Shown piece by piece: positions 11,001-21,805 of a stretch of 64,000 nucleotides of DNA. The DNA comes from Ischnura elegans. Its lineage: Eukaryota; Arthropoda; Insecta; Odonata; Coenagrionidae. Position 1 is the stretch's first letter; each line of letters starts with the position of its first letter. The notes beneath the pieces are model-generated. The model ran no database searches, was not told where the DNA came from, and saw only the letters and a program-made list of their open reading frames with translations. A program made the translations under genes and the position numbers. The DNA is taken from contig NC_060251.1 of NCBI RefSeq assembly GCF_921293095.1, positions 94,102,566 to 94,166,565 of the forward strand, written 5' to 3'.

Positions 11001-14000
11001 AAAGTTTTCCCTAAAATTAAAGCCTACTCCATCTGTTTCCTGTGAGTGAAATGACGGAGGTTTTTATTCGTGTTCCAAAACTTAAAATATGTTTGTTTGA
11101 ATAGATGATGTAAAGCTTGAAATATTTGGCTTTTTCACAACTCAAGTTATGCTGGATGTATTGTTGAGAGTGTAAGACTTTTTGTGGTTTTGGTACACTT
11201 ATCATAAATAATGAAGAAAATCGTAAATATGTATGTAAAACTCAAGATTGGTCAGTTTTTATGATATTGAAGAGCGTAACCAAGGTAGCACAACTTGATT
11301 ACCCATGTAAGTTCTAAGGGTTAGATTATTAGTTTAAATTGTTAATAAATTAAACTCTTTGAGTCAATGAAGGGTTATTTGCTATAGTTTTCCCAGCTTC
11401 TGTAGAAAGGGTTGGTATTTAGAATTGAAAGTTTTACAAGGAGGGCATGGTTGTTTAGTGGCCAAAGAGTTAAGATGCTGACCTGATGCAAATTCTGGGT
11501 GAAGCCTTTGATCAAAAATTCCTTGAAATGTGAGGTGGCCCTGGGAAACGAACTGACCCCTATACCCTGAATTTGTGAAACCCACTTGCCTGTGGCTTAG
11601 TCTAGGGTGAGCTCTACTCTTACCTATCCAAACTAACCTATGTGTTGAACCAGCGAATCTTATTAGAAAATAAAGTTGAGTGAATGGGTAGTGTGTGTAA
11701 GTAGATTGTGAACCCACTGGCATGGTTCTGAATTGCATTGCTACAAATAAGAGTAAAAGTACAGATCTAATAGTTTGAATTGTTTCTCTCTGTATAGGTT
11801 TGTTCCAACCACAATGAGACGTGGGGATCTGACTGTCAGGTGTATCAGATGCGGTGCTGGTGCAACAAAGGTGACGAGAGGTGTCTGGGAGAGGAACACA
11901 AGCATGTCCACATTGAGTACTATGGCGAGTGTAGGGAAATGCCTGTGAGTATTTTTGGGCCCTTTCTCAGTGCCCTTCAAAATGTATACATATTAAGTTT
12001 GTAGCGTGTCAGTCCGTATGATTATGTGCAGTCACACTTGAAGGTCTATCTCAGTCGTACAAAGTGCTACAGGGATGGGGTTTGGTGCGTTTCATGCAGA
12101 ATCTCTGCACGCACATTTTAGACTTGGTCCCAGTGCTGTAGCTCGACGTTGTGTAAAGTTGTGGGCACAAAACATGCAAAAACAGCCCAAAGACAGCCTG
12201 TCCACAAAATGGCAGTCAAACAGTGGCAAGCCACAATTAATTCCTGTCTCCTCACTGCGGTGATTCTCCTTTGTAAAACTCTTATCAACCAGCAACAGGT
12301 GCAACTCTATGACAGGCAACAACGCCACAACGATAGGCGACAAGGCAACGCATGGTAGCGCAGCAGAGTCAACCTGGCTGTGGAACAGGCAGGTTGGCTC
12401 TATTAGTCACATGTTTTAAATTGGGAACAGCTGAAATCTCTGTTGCACACGTCCTCATTTTATTGCATCCTGTCACAATGATGCGTGTCACTGATGTATC
12501 AGATAAGACTTTTCACTTTTAACCTTCATAGAAATTCCCTGGGTAAATCATAAAAGGTTGATTGTGGTGTGAGAATTTGCTCATTTAAAAGGATAAATAT
12601 CTACCATGTAATGTTGTAGTTGGTATGTGACCACCGTATCTATTATCCTAGGCATGATTTCCTTTGAGGCACATCATCAATGGGGCTAGAATCCTTATTT
12701 GGGAAACAGAAGCCACCCTACGACTTGTTAGGAACTCTACTTGCCACATTGTACTCAATGCCTAGGTAAACTCATTGCATTAGTCAGACATAACAAACAT
12801 TTTTTGCTTGCTTTTAAATATGTAAATTTAATGGTGAAATTAAAATAAATATGTATCATTATTTTCATGAGCTGTAGGTAATTTTCAATTAAACTCTATC
12901 TTTAATAATAGTCTGAGTCAGAACTCTGAAGCATTCTTTTGATGCCCTGGATTTTGTATTGCCTTACTATGGTAATGTGTTACTTTTAGTCCTTGTTCTC
13001 ATACTTACACCAACACTGATGTTAACAAAAATTTGATGGCATTCCATTCTCTTGAATTTGTGGTAAATTTTTGGGTTGAAACTCTGGGTGAGCAAGTGAA
13101 AGCGAGGCCTTGTGAATGCCTGAAGCACTGCGAATGGAATTGATTTTCTTAGAGCTACTGTTAAAAGATGGGATGCCAAAGGTTTGAAGTACATATTAAG
13201 CCCTAAGGCTTCTGAATATGTCTGTTTGAGGTGGGTACCAAAGATGGGTTGGAGTCAGTCTGAACAATTTTTCATCGATATTTTAAGAGATGGGACATTC
13301 GAATAGTCACAGCACAAAATACCTTGAATAATGAGCTTTTTCAGTAGTCGATATTCAATGACATAAAGGCATCAGTTATTCAAATTTCGAATACACAGTA
13401 CAGATCATCCATGATTCTCTTCAAATCCGTTGACAATGGTTGCTTCTTACTTGAAAGTTTGCACATTTGTTTGGTTCAATGTTTGCCTTTATCTACAAAA
13501 TGTTATCACATTTATTTTATCTATCCTCATTTCTTTATCATGAGCATTTCTGTTGAAAACTCATGTTTGGATATGTCATCAAATTCCATTCTGGAATATG
13601 TTTACTATACCTTTTATTCAGTTTAGTGTGGATGTGTACTTTACTAATTATGTAGTTTTGCATTGATACCCTGAATAAGGAGACCATTTCTACTGTGAGT
13701 TAACTGTGTAAGGAGCCTTAACAGGATCCATTCTCAAGTCTGTCATGGCGAGTTTAACTTAAACATCTTCCTGCTTTGAGGGCAAGTAGGTGTATTCATT
13801 TATAAATTTTTCAAAATCACCATCTAACTCATGTTCTCTCTTAGCAAATTTTTTTTATGCAACAATAAGGGAGAGAACATATTGATCAATCTTGGCTGTG
13901 ATACAATTTTGCTAATCAATCAGTCGTCTCTGGCATGACTTAGCGAAATTTGTTTCTCATTTTGAGTGAAGAGAAAAGCAAAATTGTAACACCAATAAAT

Positions 14001-17000
14001 TTATTCTGCAGAATATGGTTTTGAAGCAGATCGTTATTATCCAGTTCAAACACAAGGCAATAAGCATTCAAACTTTGGCAAATAATAAGTTTGTGACCTA
14101 TTACTTTCACGTGACCATTTACAGTCTCCGTAGTATCAAATAATACATCAATATTGTGATTGGTTCAAAAGGTTATGTAGAATTGTGAAGTCCTTGCTTT
14201 TCAATATAATGCACTCATAAACTGAATTTCTTGTCAATTCATTTGATAGACCTGCAAGCCAGAGGAAATGGCCGACTTCCCACGCAGAATGCGTGACTGG
14301 CTGTTCAACATCATGAGGGACTTGGCTGATAGGCAAGAACTTACTCCCTACTACTTCAAGATGGAACGCGAAGCTGAGACCAATCTTACAAGACGCTGGA
14401 CCAATGCTGCCATCTGGAAATGGTGCGACTTGGATGGTCATCCCCATGACAGGTCAGTATCATTACACTGCAATCTGGGTAATCAGACTCAAATGCAGCC
14501 GTGTAGTAGCCGGATTATCAAAAACGCTGGATTATTGCGAAGGTACAGAAATCAAACTCTATGTAAAATGGTTTAATTTTCCAATTCGATACATTTAGGG
14601 ATGCCAACTCTTCCTACTACTTAGGGTGTGAGTCAAGGTAGATAACCAAATTTATAATAATTATTATGGTTGATAAAGGCAGAATTTATCCTGGATACCA
14701 CTGTTACTCTGCAAAGAACACTTCTTTTCCCTATTCAATGGGTCACTTGGTCAAAACGTCATGCAAATTATGAACTGACTAACACCTACATACATAATAA
14801 TAAAACAAATACTTATTAAATGTTGTAAAATATTTTATTTCAAACTGACAAAATTATATTAGCGGAAGGGAGGTCACCAGCCCTTCATGCCAAATTACTG
14901 GACGTGTCGGATTAACGTAAAACCAGATTACAGAGATTGTACTGTATTAGTATTTCAATTCAGAAGTTTTACAGACAGTCCTGACCAGCCAAAGTGCTGA
15001 CTCCAGTTCATTGGCTAACAAATGGTTGTCTACCATATTGGAAGGTAGTGGCCAAATCAGATAATGAAGAAGGTGTGATGTGCTTAGTGTGTGTATACCG
15101 TATTTTCTCATGTAGCACATGCATCCTTTATTTCCTTTTTAGCGGGGTCAAAAGTGGGGTGGGTGACATGGATGGGGATGAATGGGTTTTTTTTTTCATT
15201 TTCAAAAAGTTGCAGTTATCTGTTATTTATTAGGTAATGGTGGAAGTAGTGTTAAGATTACCTAGATACGCATGTTCAAACTGATTATGCTTTGAAAAAT
15301 TAGGCTTTCAGTCTACATTAATGGATAACAATCAGAAGAATTGTCCAGGATAAGAAATGAGAATATTCAAGTTATAAAAATAACAGTTTTTGGTAAAAAA
15401 GATTTTGTTGGAAGAGATTTTCGGTGATGCTTTCAGATGATTCAGAAATGCTTTTGACTCTGTAATAAATAATTTATTTCTGTGAATAATCGCAGGTAGT
15501 ATCCTCATGTTATTCTGTAACTTAATATAAATTACTGAAGAATAATCTTAAGAACATCAGTATGAAATAGGGCCATATTCTCAGTCGACCCTACATATCC
15601 GTCCCTACATAACAAAAGGCCCCTACATGCATTTCTCAGTCGAACCTACATAAGTGGTGGGGGGTGATTCTGTCGTCAAGTTCTCTGAGATGAGGTAGAT
15701 GATGGCGCAGCGCCAATTTTCCACTCTGAAGGCATAATGGGACCTAACTATGAAACTAAGAAAAGACGTCCGATAATTTTCGGGCGTATTGTTAGGGTAA
15801 TGGCTCAAGGTAAATTAACCATCTGTGTCGTCCGCCAGGTCGTGTTGGTACCTTTTATTAATTAATCGTAATTAATAAAAGGTACCAACACGACAAGGCA
15901 AGGTAATTATCGCTACAAATACTCTCATATCGAGCCAAAAGTAGAACCTTATTGTCTATAATCTGGTAGTGTTATTACCTTTCTGCTGTGTTTCTGTACA
16001 TTTTAAAATGGTTTATGTGAACTCGTCTCCCTCAATATTCATTACAACGTAGATTCTTTAATTGAAGTGATCAACGAACGATATTTGGCCACCATGTTTT
16101 TGCAGGGTGTAGGGCTGGTTCAGCTACCCTACATCAAGTAGGGCCCGTTTAGTTCCAAAAACGGCCATATGTAGGGCTTGATGTGGCATATGTGGGGCGA
16201 GATCGGTTTATGTTGGGGCTGATGACATATCCCGGGTTGATTGCCCCTACAGGGTCGACTAAGAATACGGGCCATAGATTCTAATTTGTGCTTTACAATT
16301 CTTTCGAAGAAGTTTTAATTTATGTAATTTACTTAAAAGATCATGAATGACAACCTTTATTTGATTGCTTCTATCTCCTGTTCTTTACTTAGCAATGAAT
16401 CTTCCATGAAAATACTTATTTATTTAGTCGGCATGGAGTTTGCATATTTCTTCTTTGTAGGGATTGTTAATCTTTTGCCTGAACAAAAAAAATATACTTA
16501 TTATCGTCTTAACTAAAGGAATATTTAGTTATTAAGGTCTTTTTAATTATCAAGGACTAATTAAAATTATTTGTTGACTTTTTACAGGACTGTCTCTCGC
16601 CACGAGCTCTTCCCGATCAGAGCACCCCTGATGGCTCTGGAGCATTGTATTGCCCCGTTCCTGAACAGCTGTGATGTCGATGATGACCACAAAATCTCTC
16701 TGAAGGAGTGGGGAACATGCCTGGAGTTGGAAGAGGTTACGGGATATTTTAATCATTATTTATTGCTTTTTCTTCTACAGGATGGACATCCATCTTCAAA
16801 AACTGGGAAAGACATAATTAGAAACGGTCCTTAGAAAAAAACCATAAGATATAGTTGATTATTAAGGGCATTTAGTTTTGCTTGACTTAAAACCTTTCGA
16901 GCTGAACATTGTTCAATTCCTGGTGCCACTGTCAAAGTAAAAAACTTGAGTGTATTCCAGCAGATTATTGTTATTCTATTGGTTTATTTGTGATATTCAC

Positions 17001-20000
17001 CTTCAGACATGGTTATTAGGGCCTATATTTACTTGTTATGGACACACTCAGGCTTTAATTATTCCCATACCCCCTTAAACAGCCTCTATGTGTATCTTAC
17101 ATTGGGGCTAATAATATGTAACGATGAACAACTACAAATACCCATGCCCAAGATATATATAATCAGAGGCTGGCAGTGTTTGCTCTGTGAAACCTCTCTA
17201 CAGTGAAAAATGAAAGTATAACACTTCGTAAGGTTGGCTATTTATGTTTAATGAGTACAACTGGGTAATGTGTGTAGTAATGTAGTTACATCCAGTGCGG
17301 TATTTATGATTGAGCTACATAAGCTATAGCTTTGGATCTCCAAAAAATTTTTTCCTGAGTGAGCAATTGTCATATATGAGAACTTAAATATGGTGCAGCA
17401 TTAATTTGTGCCAATGCCTCACATCATGTACTTATTGCCCAATTTTCCGTAATCCTTGTACATAACATGTTTCAAGAGATTGGATAAGAAGACTTTATAA
17501 GTGGTGTCTTTTACAAGAACTTATGTTTATTTTAACTATATTTTGCCTTTTTAAGGATACATCTTATCAATGAAAAATATTGCAAGTTGAAGATTTATTA
17601 TTTCACTATCAATATACTTTTGAATTGCATTTCTAATTAACCTATTATGCATCTGAAAATCATATTTGGCACTGACATAGAATATCTGGCATGATGAAGG
17701 GCCCCATATCTCAAACAGCCTAGTGCCTTATCAAGTCTATTCCAGGACCTAGTCACATCTTCAGGTTTTCTCCGCATTTTCACATCTGAGGATGTAGCTA
17801 TGTTATGGAACCTGGGATGTGCTTATTCAACATAAATAATGAGCCTTATGAATCATACTTTTTATTTTTTATGTATTCAAATGGATTTTAGTGATTCATT
17901 TATTCCTGAATTGAGCAAGTTTTGCTGCATTTTAAATTTTGTAAATACATATACATGTTTATTTTGGCATTGAATTAATGAAGGGTTATACTGAATATAA
18001 TATTTCAATGGGTACATCTTAGGCCTCATGAAAGGAGGTATATCTGTAGTCTTTTTGGCTTAGTGTTTGAAGAATGTTGGTTAATGTTATGAAGTTAATT
18101 ATCATTAGTAAGTAATTGCACCTTGTGCCATTCCCTTTTATATTTAGATATAGCAGCCATTTGATGAAACTGTCCATAATTTGCTTTTAATTAGATTTTT
18201 AAGGATCTTCCACGCATGATTTTCCTCATTTTTGTGAGATAGTCCAGTTTCAGGATAACAAGTGCCCTCAGGGTTGTTCAGAACTGGCTTTCTAATTTAG
18301 TCGGGTAGGGGCACCACTTAAGTTGGCCTCATACTTTCATATTTCAAGTAATCAATTGTTTTAACGTCAGATCTGGCCACCCAAGTGCGCTTGTGAGGCG
18401 CATACTACTACAGAGCATAAACTGATAATGTAATACCCTGCAATTCACGATAATGCCTATTACCTTCAATTCTATCTTTAGATCCTATTTTATTCCTTCC
18501 CCTCCCTTGCTTGCCAAATATTCTTTTCTCCAAAACTGTTGTCAACGTCCCTATTACCCTGCTCAGTATTTGTTCCATCCAAACCTCTGTCTGCTTCGTA
18601 TCTCAGGACTACTATATATATGCATTGCTACATACTACATTAAATCACTGCAAATCACTTGCCTTCTATTCAAATCCCTAAAAATCCATGCTTTTGATAA
18701 CTTTTTGAGGCACTAAAAATTTATATTTATAATTACATAAAATACCTATCTTTTTTGATATGAGGAATCAAGATGTAAAATATCACATGTGGTCAATTTT
18801 GGATTGCATAAGAAGAAAGGGATGAAGTTGAATATATATTCTCAAATGAAATAAAATAACTATGTTTTATTCCACAATTTATTTTAAATAGCACGACCCG
18901 GGTTTCAACATCTAGTGTTATTATCACCTGATGATAACACTAGATGTTGAAACCCGGGTCGTGCTATTTAAAATAAATTGTGGAATAAAACATAGTTATT
19001 TTATTTCATTTGAGAATGAAGGAATTCCACAAAATAACGCCTGAAACCGTGTCTTATATTGAATACATAGTTAACACATTCAGCGCGGAGCACGTCAATT
19101 GACGTGGTCCCGTCCAAGTCGAGATACAGAGCCAATATCTGCCAGTTGGGCCTGGAGCCCTTTCTCCGCCTCCATACGTGGCTAATAACAACTTCTGATT
19201 GCGTGCACGGCCTTCAGCAAGGTTCTCTCTTTCGACCCATGTGAGCCGTTTGAAAATAGCAGTATTTGAGCGGAAGTTATGGTGCAGAAACCTCTCCCTA
19301 TTTTTCTTTCTAATTTTATCGGCCGATTCTGACGACGTTCATGAAAATTGGGCCCGTATTGAATGTGTTAATAGGCACTGCATGGGGTTGAAGCAATTTT
19401 TAGAAACTTGTTTTAAAAAGAGAATGCTGGGGAAGAAGTCTTGGATGTCATGAAGAAGGTGGAATATAAATTATTTGAGGTATCATTTGGGAAAAATGAA
19501 ACTTTGAGCTATGTCGTTAGAGGGTACTGCAGTCTCAGAAAGTACCTCTGATTTGCCCAAATTTTCCTTGTTAATCTCTCTTCCATTTGTACATCTCTTA
19601 AAATGAGTCTTCAGTCCCTGGTGAAATGGTATTAAAGAGGTTGCCAATTTGTAAATATGGTATTTGTATCAACTATTTTCATGAAAAATCCAAAGTAAGG
19701 AATGGAATTTACTATACCAGCTGAATTTGATGATGGTGGGGTTTGTGAAGTGCTTTAGATGATTTCATGTAAAGGTGATGGTTGGTTATAAACCTACTGT
19801 TAATGAGACAATTATCTTCCACAAGGTTACACCTAAAATATTCTCCTATTTACGAGAAGCATGATAGTTTTACATTCAGCTTGATACCACGAGTATTTGA
19901 TTACATACTATGTTCTTTATGTATCTAATTGGTATTTTTGCCTTCTCTCTTTGCATGATATATTTGATATTCATTTATTTAGACTTGAAAATGCAAAGAA

Positions 20001-21067
20001 TTATTATTTAAGAAAGAGTATACTTAGGAATCATTTTTTGTGTTTGTTTTAATGATGAGGGTCTTAGAAGACCATTAGTACACTACAGCAATCCATCTGC
20101 CACTCAAGAACCATGTCAAAATCCTTTTTAAGGTTACTTTCAACTGGACACTCTCTGAATTATGGTTTTTATGTAACCATTGCATGCCTTACTCAAAGAA
20201 CAATAATTTAGAATTATCTGAATACATTGACTGATCATAGTTTTATCGTCATGCTGTCTCTAGTTGTGTTTAACTTTTGAAAGCAATTTGGTGGAAGATG
20301 CTTTTGGTGCAATACTGCTAAGTTGTATCTTGCCGAGTGAAGTGACTTCATTCCACTAGTATTTTCTTAGGCATAGCCTTTCAGTTATTAAATAATACTG
20401 AATATTAGCTAGTGTCATCGTGTTTGGTCAGTTAAACATCCATGCAGTACCAAAGATGTTGGTATTCCATGGGTAAAGATCCTGTTTCCTCATCTAAATT
20501 TTTAAGTAAAACATCAGCGACCTATTGAAACTTTCGTTGCATTACTTTTCCCTTTTGAGTGAGGAATTAGCACTTCTTAATGAAAAAAAATACTTTGCTG
20601 TTTTGTATCAGTGTGAGTTTAGTGAAGTTGTATTCCTGTCATCTAGAGCTTATTTAATTGGATTTTACTTGTCTGAAAATCAGATTTCGTTTGTACTATA
20701 TGTCAGAGAGTAGGATATGAATTAAGTCACACCTGACTTTGTTTTGTGACGTTTTATGCTCTAACCATACATTCAGATGGGAAAAGGACTCTGCCCCAAT
20801 AGATCTCACATCAGTTATTTAAAGAAATTTTCCTTCGCGTAAATGAGATTTTTTTGCGAACATTATTTTAAATAAATACATTTAATGGAGATACTCAAAT
20901 GTGAACGCTCTCGTGAATTTAAGGCTGCGTTGGAAAATTGATTAAAATATTCGAACTATTGATGGGCACTAGTGTATACGTAATATAAACTTACTTTGGT
21001 ACTTATGTGTTTTTCTTCTTTACAGGATGACTTGGAGGAGAAGTGTGACGACGTGAGGGGAGACTAA
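4948..21067 (+). CDS. SPARC: SPARC (osteonectin/BM-40), seven coding exons, 298 aa
   Basis: Secreted matricellular glycoprotein of basement membranes; the family binds collagen IV and calcium. Coding exons: 4948-5019, 7151-7319, 10192-10307, 11798-11944, 14250-14452, 16588-16735, 21026-21067. The phases join without a stop. Domain order: signal peptide (residues 1 to about 20), low-complexity Lys/His then acidic segment (24-80), cysteine-rich follistatin-like/Kazal module (about 82-170), and a helical extracellular calcium-binding domain (about 172-298). The last has two EF-hand loops: a variant loop with the family's extra proline (D228-E242) and a canonical one (D265-x-D-x-D-x-K-x-S-x-x-E276). 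Sequons are N125-E-T and N213-L-T. The length is close to the usual ~300 residues. No lesions seen. Identification rests on remembered family architecture. Confidence 0.95.
5122..5231. repeat. Perfect inverted repeat, 45-bp arms, 20-bp loop
   Basis: The arms at 5122-5166 and 5187-5231 are exact reverse complements, beginning CCCCTATGAAAAAATT and ending in AATTTTTTCATAGGGG. The loop even contains a partial repeat of the inner arm (aatgtataa). Perfect arms imply recent origin or gene conversion. It could be a small foldback MITE. As RNA it would form a strong hairpin inside SPARC intron 1. Confidence 0.9.
6542..6737. repeat. Imperfect palindromic repeat with CTGAAGATG...GAAAC core
   Basis: The left arm (ggaagagttcttgggttt..., then ccgacgtttc, tctgccattgtcttcaggg) is mirrored by the right arm (ccctgaagatgatggcaga..., gaaacatcgg, gggtttcc...). 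The arms are about 85 bp and diverged. A related palindrome lies at 44216-44438, sharing tctgccatcgtcttcaggg. Confidence 0.65.
7151..7319 (+). CDS. SPARC: SPARC coding exon 2 (acidic segment)
   Basis: Begins after ttcgcag and ends before GTAAGA in phase 1. It encodes a Lys/His-rich start (KKHKKFRHKHK), a threonine run and then an acidic Asp/Glu-rich stretch ending EEPVLL. This is the poorly conserved N-terminal acidic domain of SPARC. Confidence 0.85.
7869..8115 (-). pseudogene. Ty3/gypsy-like integrase C-terminal fragment
   Basis: The minus-strand frame reads ...VDIVAKQPNLVWALGSI..., then EPRSYEIVD, then FRRIALHLLP. This fits the end of Ty3/gypsy Pol, where a K-P-x-x-x-x-W-x-x-G segment is followed by PRSY and RRNxxHL. 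Only about 75 codons remain, with no other pol domain nearby, so this is a relic lodged antisense in SPARC intron 2. Assignment is from motif memory only. Confidence 0.5.
8537..9121. mobile_element. pogo/Tigger-like MITE (585 bp), TA duplication
   Basis: The ends CAGTGGAACCTTGATAAA and, in reverse complement, CAGTGGAACCTCGTTAAAGC form inverted repeats. Both sides are flanked by TA (8535-8536 and 9122-9123), the duplication used by Tc1/mariner-type elements. The CAGTGGAACCTCG terminus is typical of the Tigger/pogo branch. No transposase frame is present. Confidence 0.75.
9140..9520 (+). repeat. Dispersed repeat, copy 1 of 2
   Basis: This stretch aligns with 62300-62640 over several blocks: acgggtaaccgttg, tagaaaat, attaatgccaaaag, actcca, and a later aggtttg...agaaag. 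The divergence is high. The family is not recognised. Confidence 0.6.
10192..10307 (+). CDS. SPARC: SPARC coding exon 3 (follistatin-like EGF part)
   Basis: Follows a TTATTTCAG acceptor. It encodes DPCSTKHCGAGQVC, then DENGEAQCICIPDCP. The six cysteines match the first half of the follistatin-like module. Ends in phase 0 before GTGATT. Confidence 0.95.
10308..11797 (+). other. SPARC: SPARC intron 3
   Basis: Contains a SINE-like repeat at about 11440-11720. Otherwise no feature seen. Confidence 0.8.
11440..11720 (+). repeat. SINE-like repeat (possible tRNA-derived head)
   Basis: The head tggttgtttagtgg resembles a Pol III A box, and tttgatcaaaaattcc is placed like a degenerate B box. The body (gaaacccacttgcctgtgg..., gagctctactcttacctatc, caaactaacc) is repeated with divergence at 50697-50780. 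The tRNA origin is inference; the two-copy similarity is seen directly. Confidence 0.45.
11798..11944 (+). CDS. SPARC: SPARC coding exon 4 (Kazal-like part)
   Basis: Encodes VCSNHNETWGSDCQVYQ, then RCWCNKGDERC, then HIEYYGECREMP. The N-E-T sequon sits where SPARC proteins carry an N-glycan in the Kazal-like subdomain. Phase 0 at both ends; donor GTGAGT. Confidence 0.95.
11945..14249 (+). other. SPARC: SPARC intron 4
   Basis: I see no structured element here apart from AT-rich sequence. The patch 12075-12420 is richer in GC and may be an old repeat, but nothing supports a call. Confidence 0.7.
14250..14452 (+). CDS. SPARC: SPARC coding exon 5 (helices and EF-hand 1 start)
   Basis: Encodes TCKPEEMADFPRRMRDWLFN and continues to WKWCDLDGHPHD. 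The FPxRMRDWL helix is a SPARC hallmark, and DLDGHPHD starts the variant EF-hand with its inserted proline. Ends in phase 2 before GTCAGT. A MITE begins only 13 bp into the following intron. Confidence 0.95.
14466..14944. mobile_element. pogo/Tigger-like MITE (479 bp) beside the exon 5 donor
   Basis: The left end CACTGCAATCTGGGTAATC and the right end, in reverse complement CAGTACAATCTCTGTAATC, are imperfect inverted repeats. Both are flanked by TA (14464-14465 and 14945-14946). Inside, ggattatc and taatccgac-type motifs near each end are typical of Tigger-derived MITEs. No coding capacity. Confidence 0.5.
15570..16273. mobile_element. MITE with ...ATTCTNAGTCGACCCT ends (704 bp)
   Basis: The left end gggccatattctcagtcga and the reverse-complemented right end ggcccgtattcttagtcga form inverted repeats, with ATA directly outside each end (15567-15569 and 16274-16276). 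A 3-bp duplication would suit a PIF/Harbinger-type element, but the superfamily is uncertain. The internal sequence is rich in cctacat and its complement, and includes a perfect palindrome at 15839-15894. Confidence 0.6.
15839..15894. repeat. Perfect palindrome, 26-bp arms, 4-bp spacer
   Basis: The arms beginning GTCGTGTTGGTACC and ending GGTACCAACACGAC are exact complements around atcg. It lies inside the 704-bp MITE. Confidence 0.9.
16588..16735 (+). CDS. SPARC: SPARC coding exon 6 (EF-hand 2)
   Basis: Encodes RTVSRHELFPIRAPLMALEH, then CIAPFLNSCDVDDDHK, then ISLKEWGTCLELEE. The 12-residue loop D-V-D-D-D-H-K-I-S-L-K-E has all expected calcium ligands, and the flanking cysteines fit the disulfide-bonded EF pair of SPARC. 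Confidence 0.95.
18838..19017. repeat. Near-perfect palindrome, 90-bp arms, hammerhead-like centre
   Basis: The two 90-base halves are reverse complements with only two mismatches, both near the centre, and no spacer. On the + strand the centre reads CTGATGA (18928-18934), a short hairpin (aaca/tgtt), GAAA (18949-18952), then CCCGGGTC. This order resembles a type I hammerhead ribozyme core with a minimal stem III, but one extra T sits between CTGATGA and the hairpin. Similar but more decayed palindromes lie at 30592-30742, 32785-32970 and 52415-52585. Confidence 0.8.
19071..19371. mobile_element. piggyBac-like MITE with TTAA duplication
   Basis: The ends TTAACACATTCAGCG and CGTATTGAATGTGTTAA are inverted repeats, each carrying the TTAA target duplication of the piggyBac superfamily (19071-19074 and 19368-19371). 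The 293-bp interior has no transposase. A small internal palindrome, acgtcaattgacgt, lies near the left end. Confidence 0.7.
21026..21067 (+). CDS. SPARC: SPARC coding exon 7 (C-terminal tail)
   Basis: After ttctttacag the exon reads DDLEEKCDDVRGD and stops with TAA. The short acidic tail matches the end of the extracellular calcium-binding domain. Confidence 0.85.
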   Translation, partial: DDLEEKCDDVRGD

Positions 21068-21365
21068 ACAGCTGTTGCCGAGCATTCCACCACCTATTTG
21101 CGAGACGCATATGCTCACTAACGATGATCAGCCGTTGAGAATGATAATTTATGTCATTGGTGCTATTTGAAATTTTCCATGTGTGCTTACGCACCCATCA
21201 TATGTGATCAAATCATCATACGTTCATGTATTTAACCTACTTGTACAATCAAACGATTGACGTCTACTAAAAGCGTTGGAATCTAAGATGTTATTAGTGA
21301 TGTAGACTTTTTTATCCACGGTAATTGTACTTTTATGTGAAATAAACACTGCCAACAAAACTCCT
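21068..21365 (+). terminator. SPARC: SPARC 3'UTR and poly(A) signal
   Basis: An AATAAA at 21341-21346, about 275 bases after the stop, is the likely poly(A) signal. It is followed by a T-rich stretch. Confidence 0.7.
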
Positions 21366-21599
21366 ATTTTTATGTCTGTTGCCCCTTAAACCTTTTTTGG
21401 AATATCTATTTTTTTATTTGAATGAGTTAATCGAGGTGAAAAAAATATCATACTACCGTAATTACGCAGAGTAATCCTTCCATGGTCTTCACAAACCTTA
21501 AAAATATACGTAGAAAGGCTATGCAAACGTTATTTATTCTACAGAGGGATTGATAAAAAGTAAACAAATTATCGAAATATTTATCCATATTGTGAAGAA

Positions 21600-21802
21600 C
21601 TTAGGCTCCGCCATTTTGGAAGACTTCGTAACGGAAAGCTTGATCAATAGATGGAGCGCGTCCCGCGCTAGTCATTTCAAAAGGAGCGAGCCCTCATTGG
21701 CTGAGGCCAGTCACGTGATCACTTTCATACTTCCATCAAATCGTTTTGTTTGGCGGGCACGCAGAGCGTTAGTAGCTGTTTGGCCAAGATAGACGGAGCA
21801 CA
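21600..21802 (+). promoter_or_regulatory. H2A.Z promoter and 5'UTR
   Basis: CpG-containing DNA upstream of the start codon holds an inverted CCAAT box (attgg, 21696-21700), an E-box cacgtg (21712-21717) and an E2F-like tttggcggg (21749-21757). Such a cluster is common in promoters of histone-variant and cell-cycle genes. No TATA box is seen. The roles are inferred from motifs. Confidence 0.55.
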
Positions 21803-21805
21803 ATG
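21803..21805 (+). CDS. His2Av: H2A.Z coding exon 1 (start codon only)
   Basis: ATG is followed at once by the donor GTAAGA. The next exon starts exactly at GCA, giving M-A-G-G-K, the standard H2A.Z N-terminus. Confidence 0.9.

Larger units (their letters stand above)
14453..16587 (+). other. SPARC: SPARC intron 5
   Basis: Carries a pogo/Tigger-like MITE right after the donor (14466-14944) and a 704-bp MITE with an internal palindrome (15570-16273). Confidence 0.8.
16736..21025 (+). other. SPARC: SPARC intron 6
   Basis: The largest intron (about 4.3 kb). It contains a 180-bp palindrome (18838-19017) and a piggyBac-like MITE (19071-19371). The rest is AT-rich and unannotated. Confidence 0.8.

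Noticed and set aside
11440-11520. A functional tRNA gene
   Set aside because: Box-like sequences are degenerate, no cloverleaf can be drawn, and the region behaves as a repeat.
21784-21798. A 15-base match (caagatagacggagc) between the H2A.Z leader and 47353-47367
   Set aside because: About two exact 15-mers are expected by chance in 64 kb, and nothing else around them is alike.
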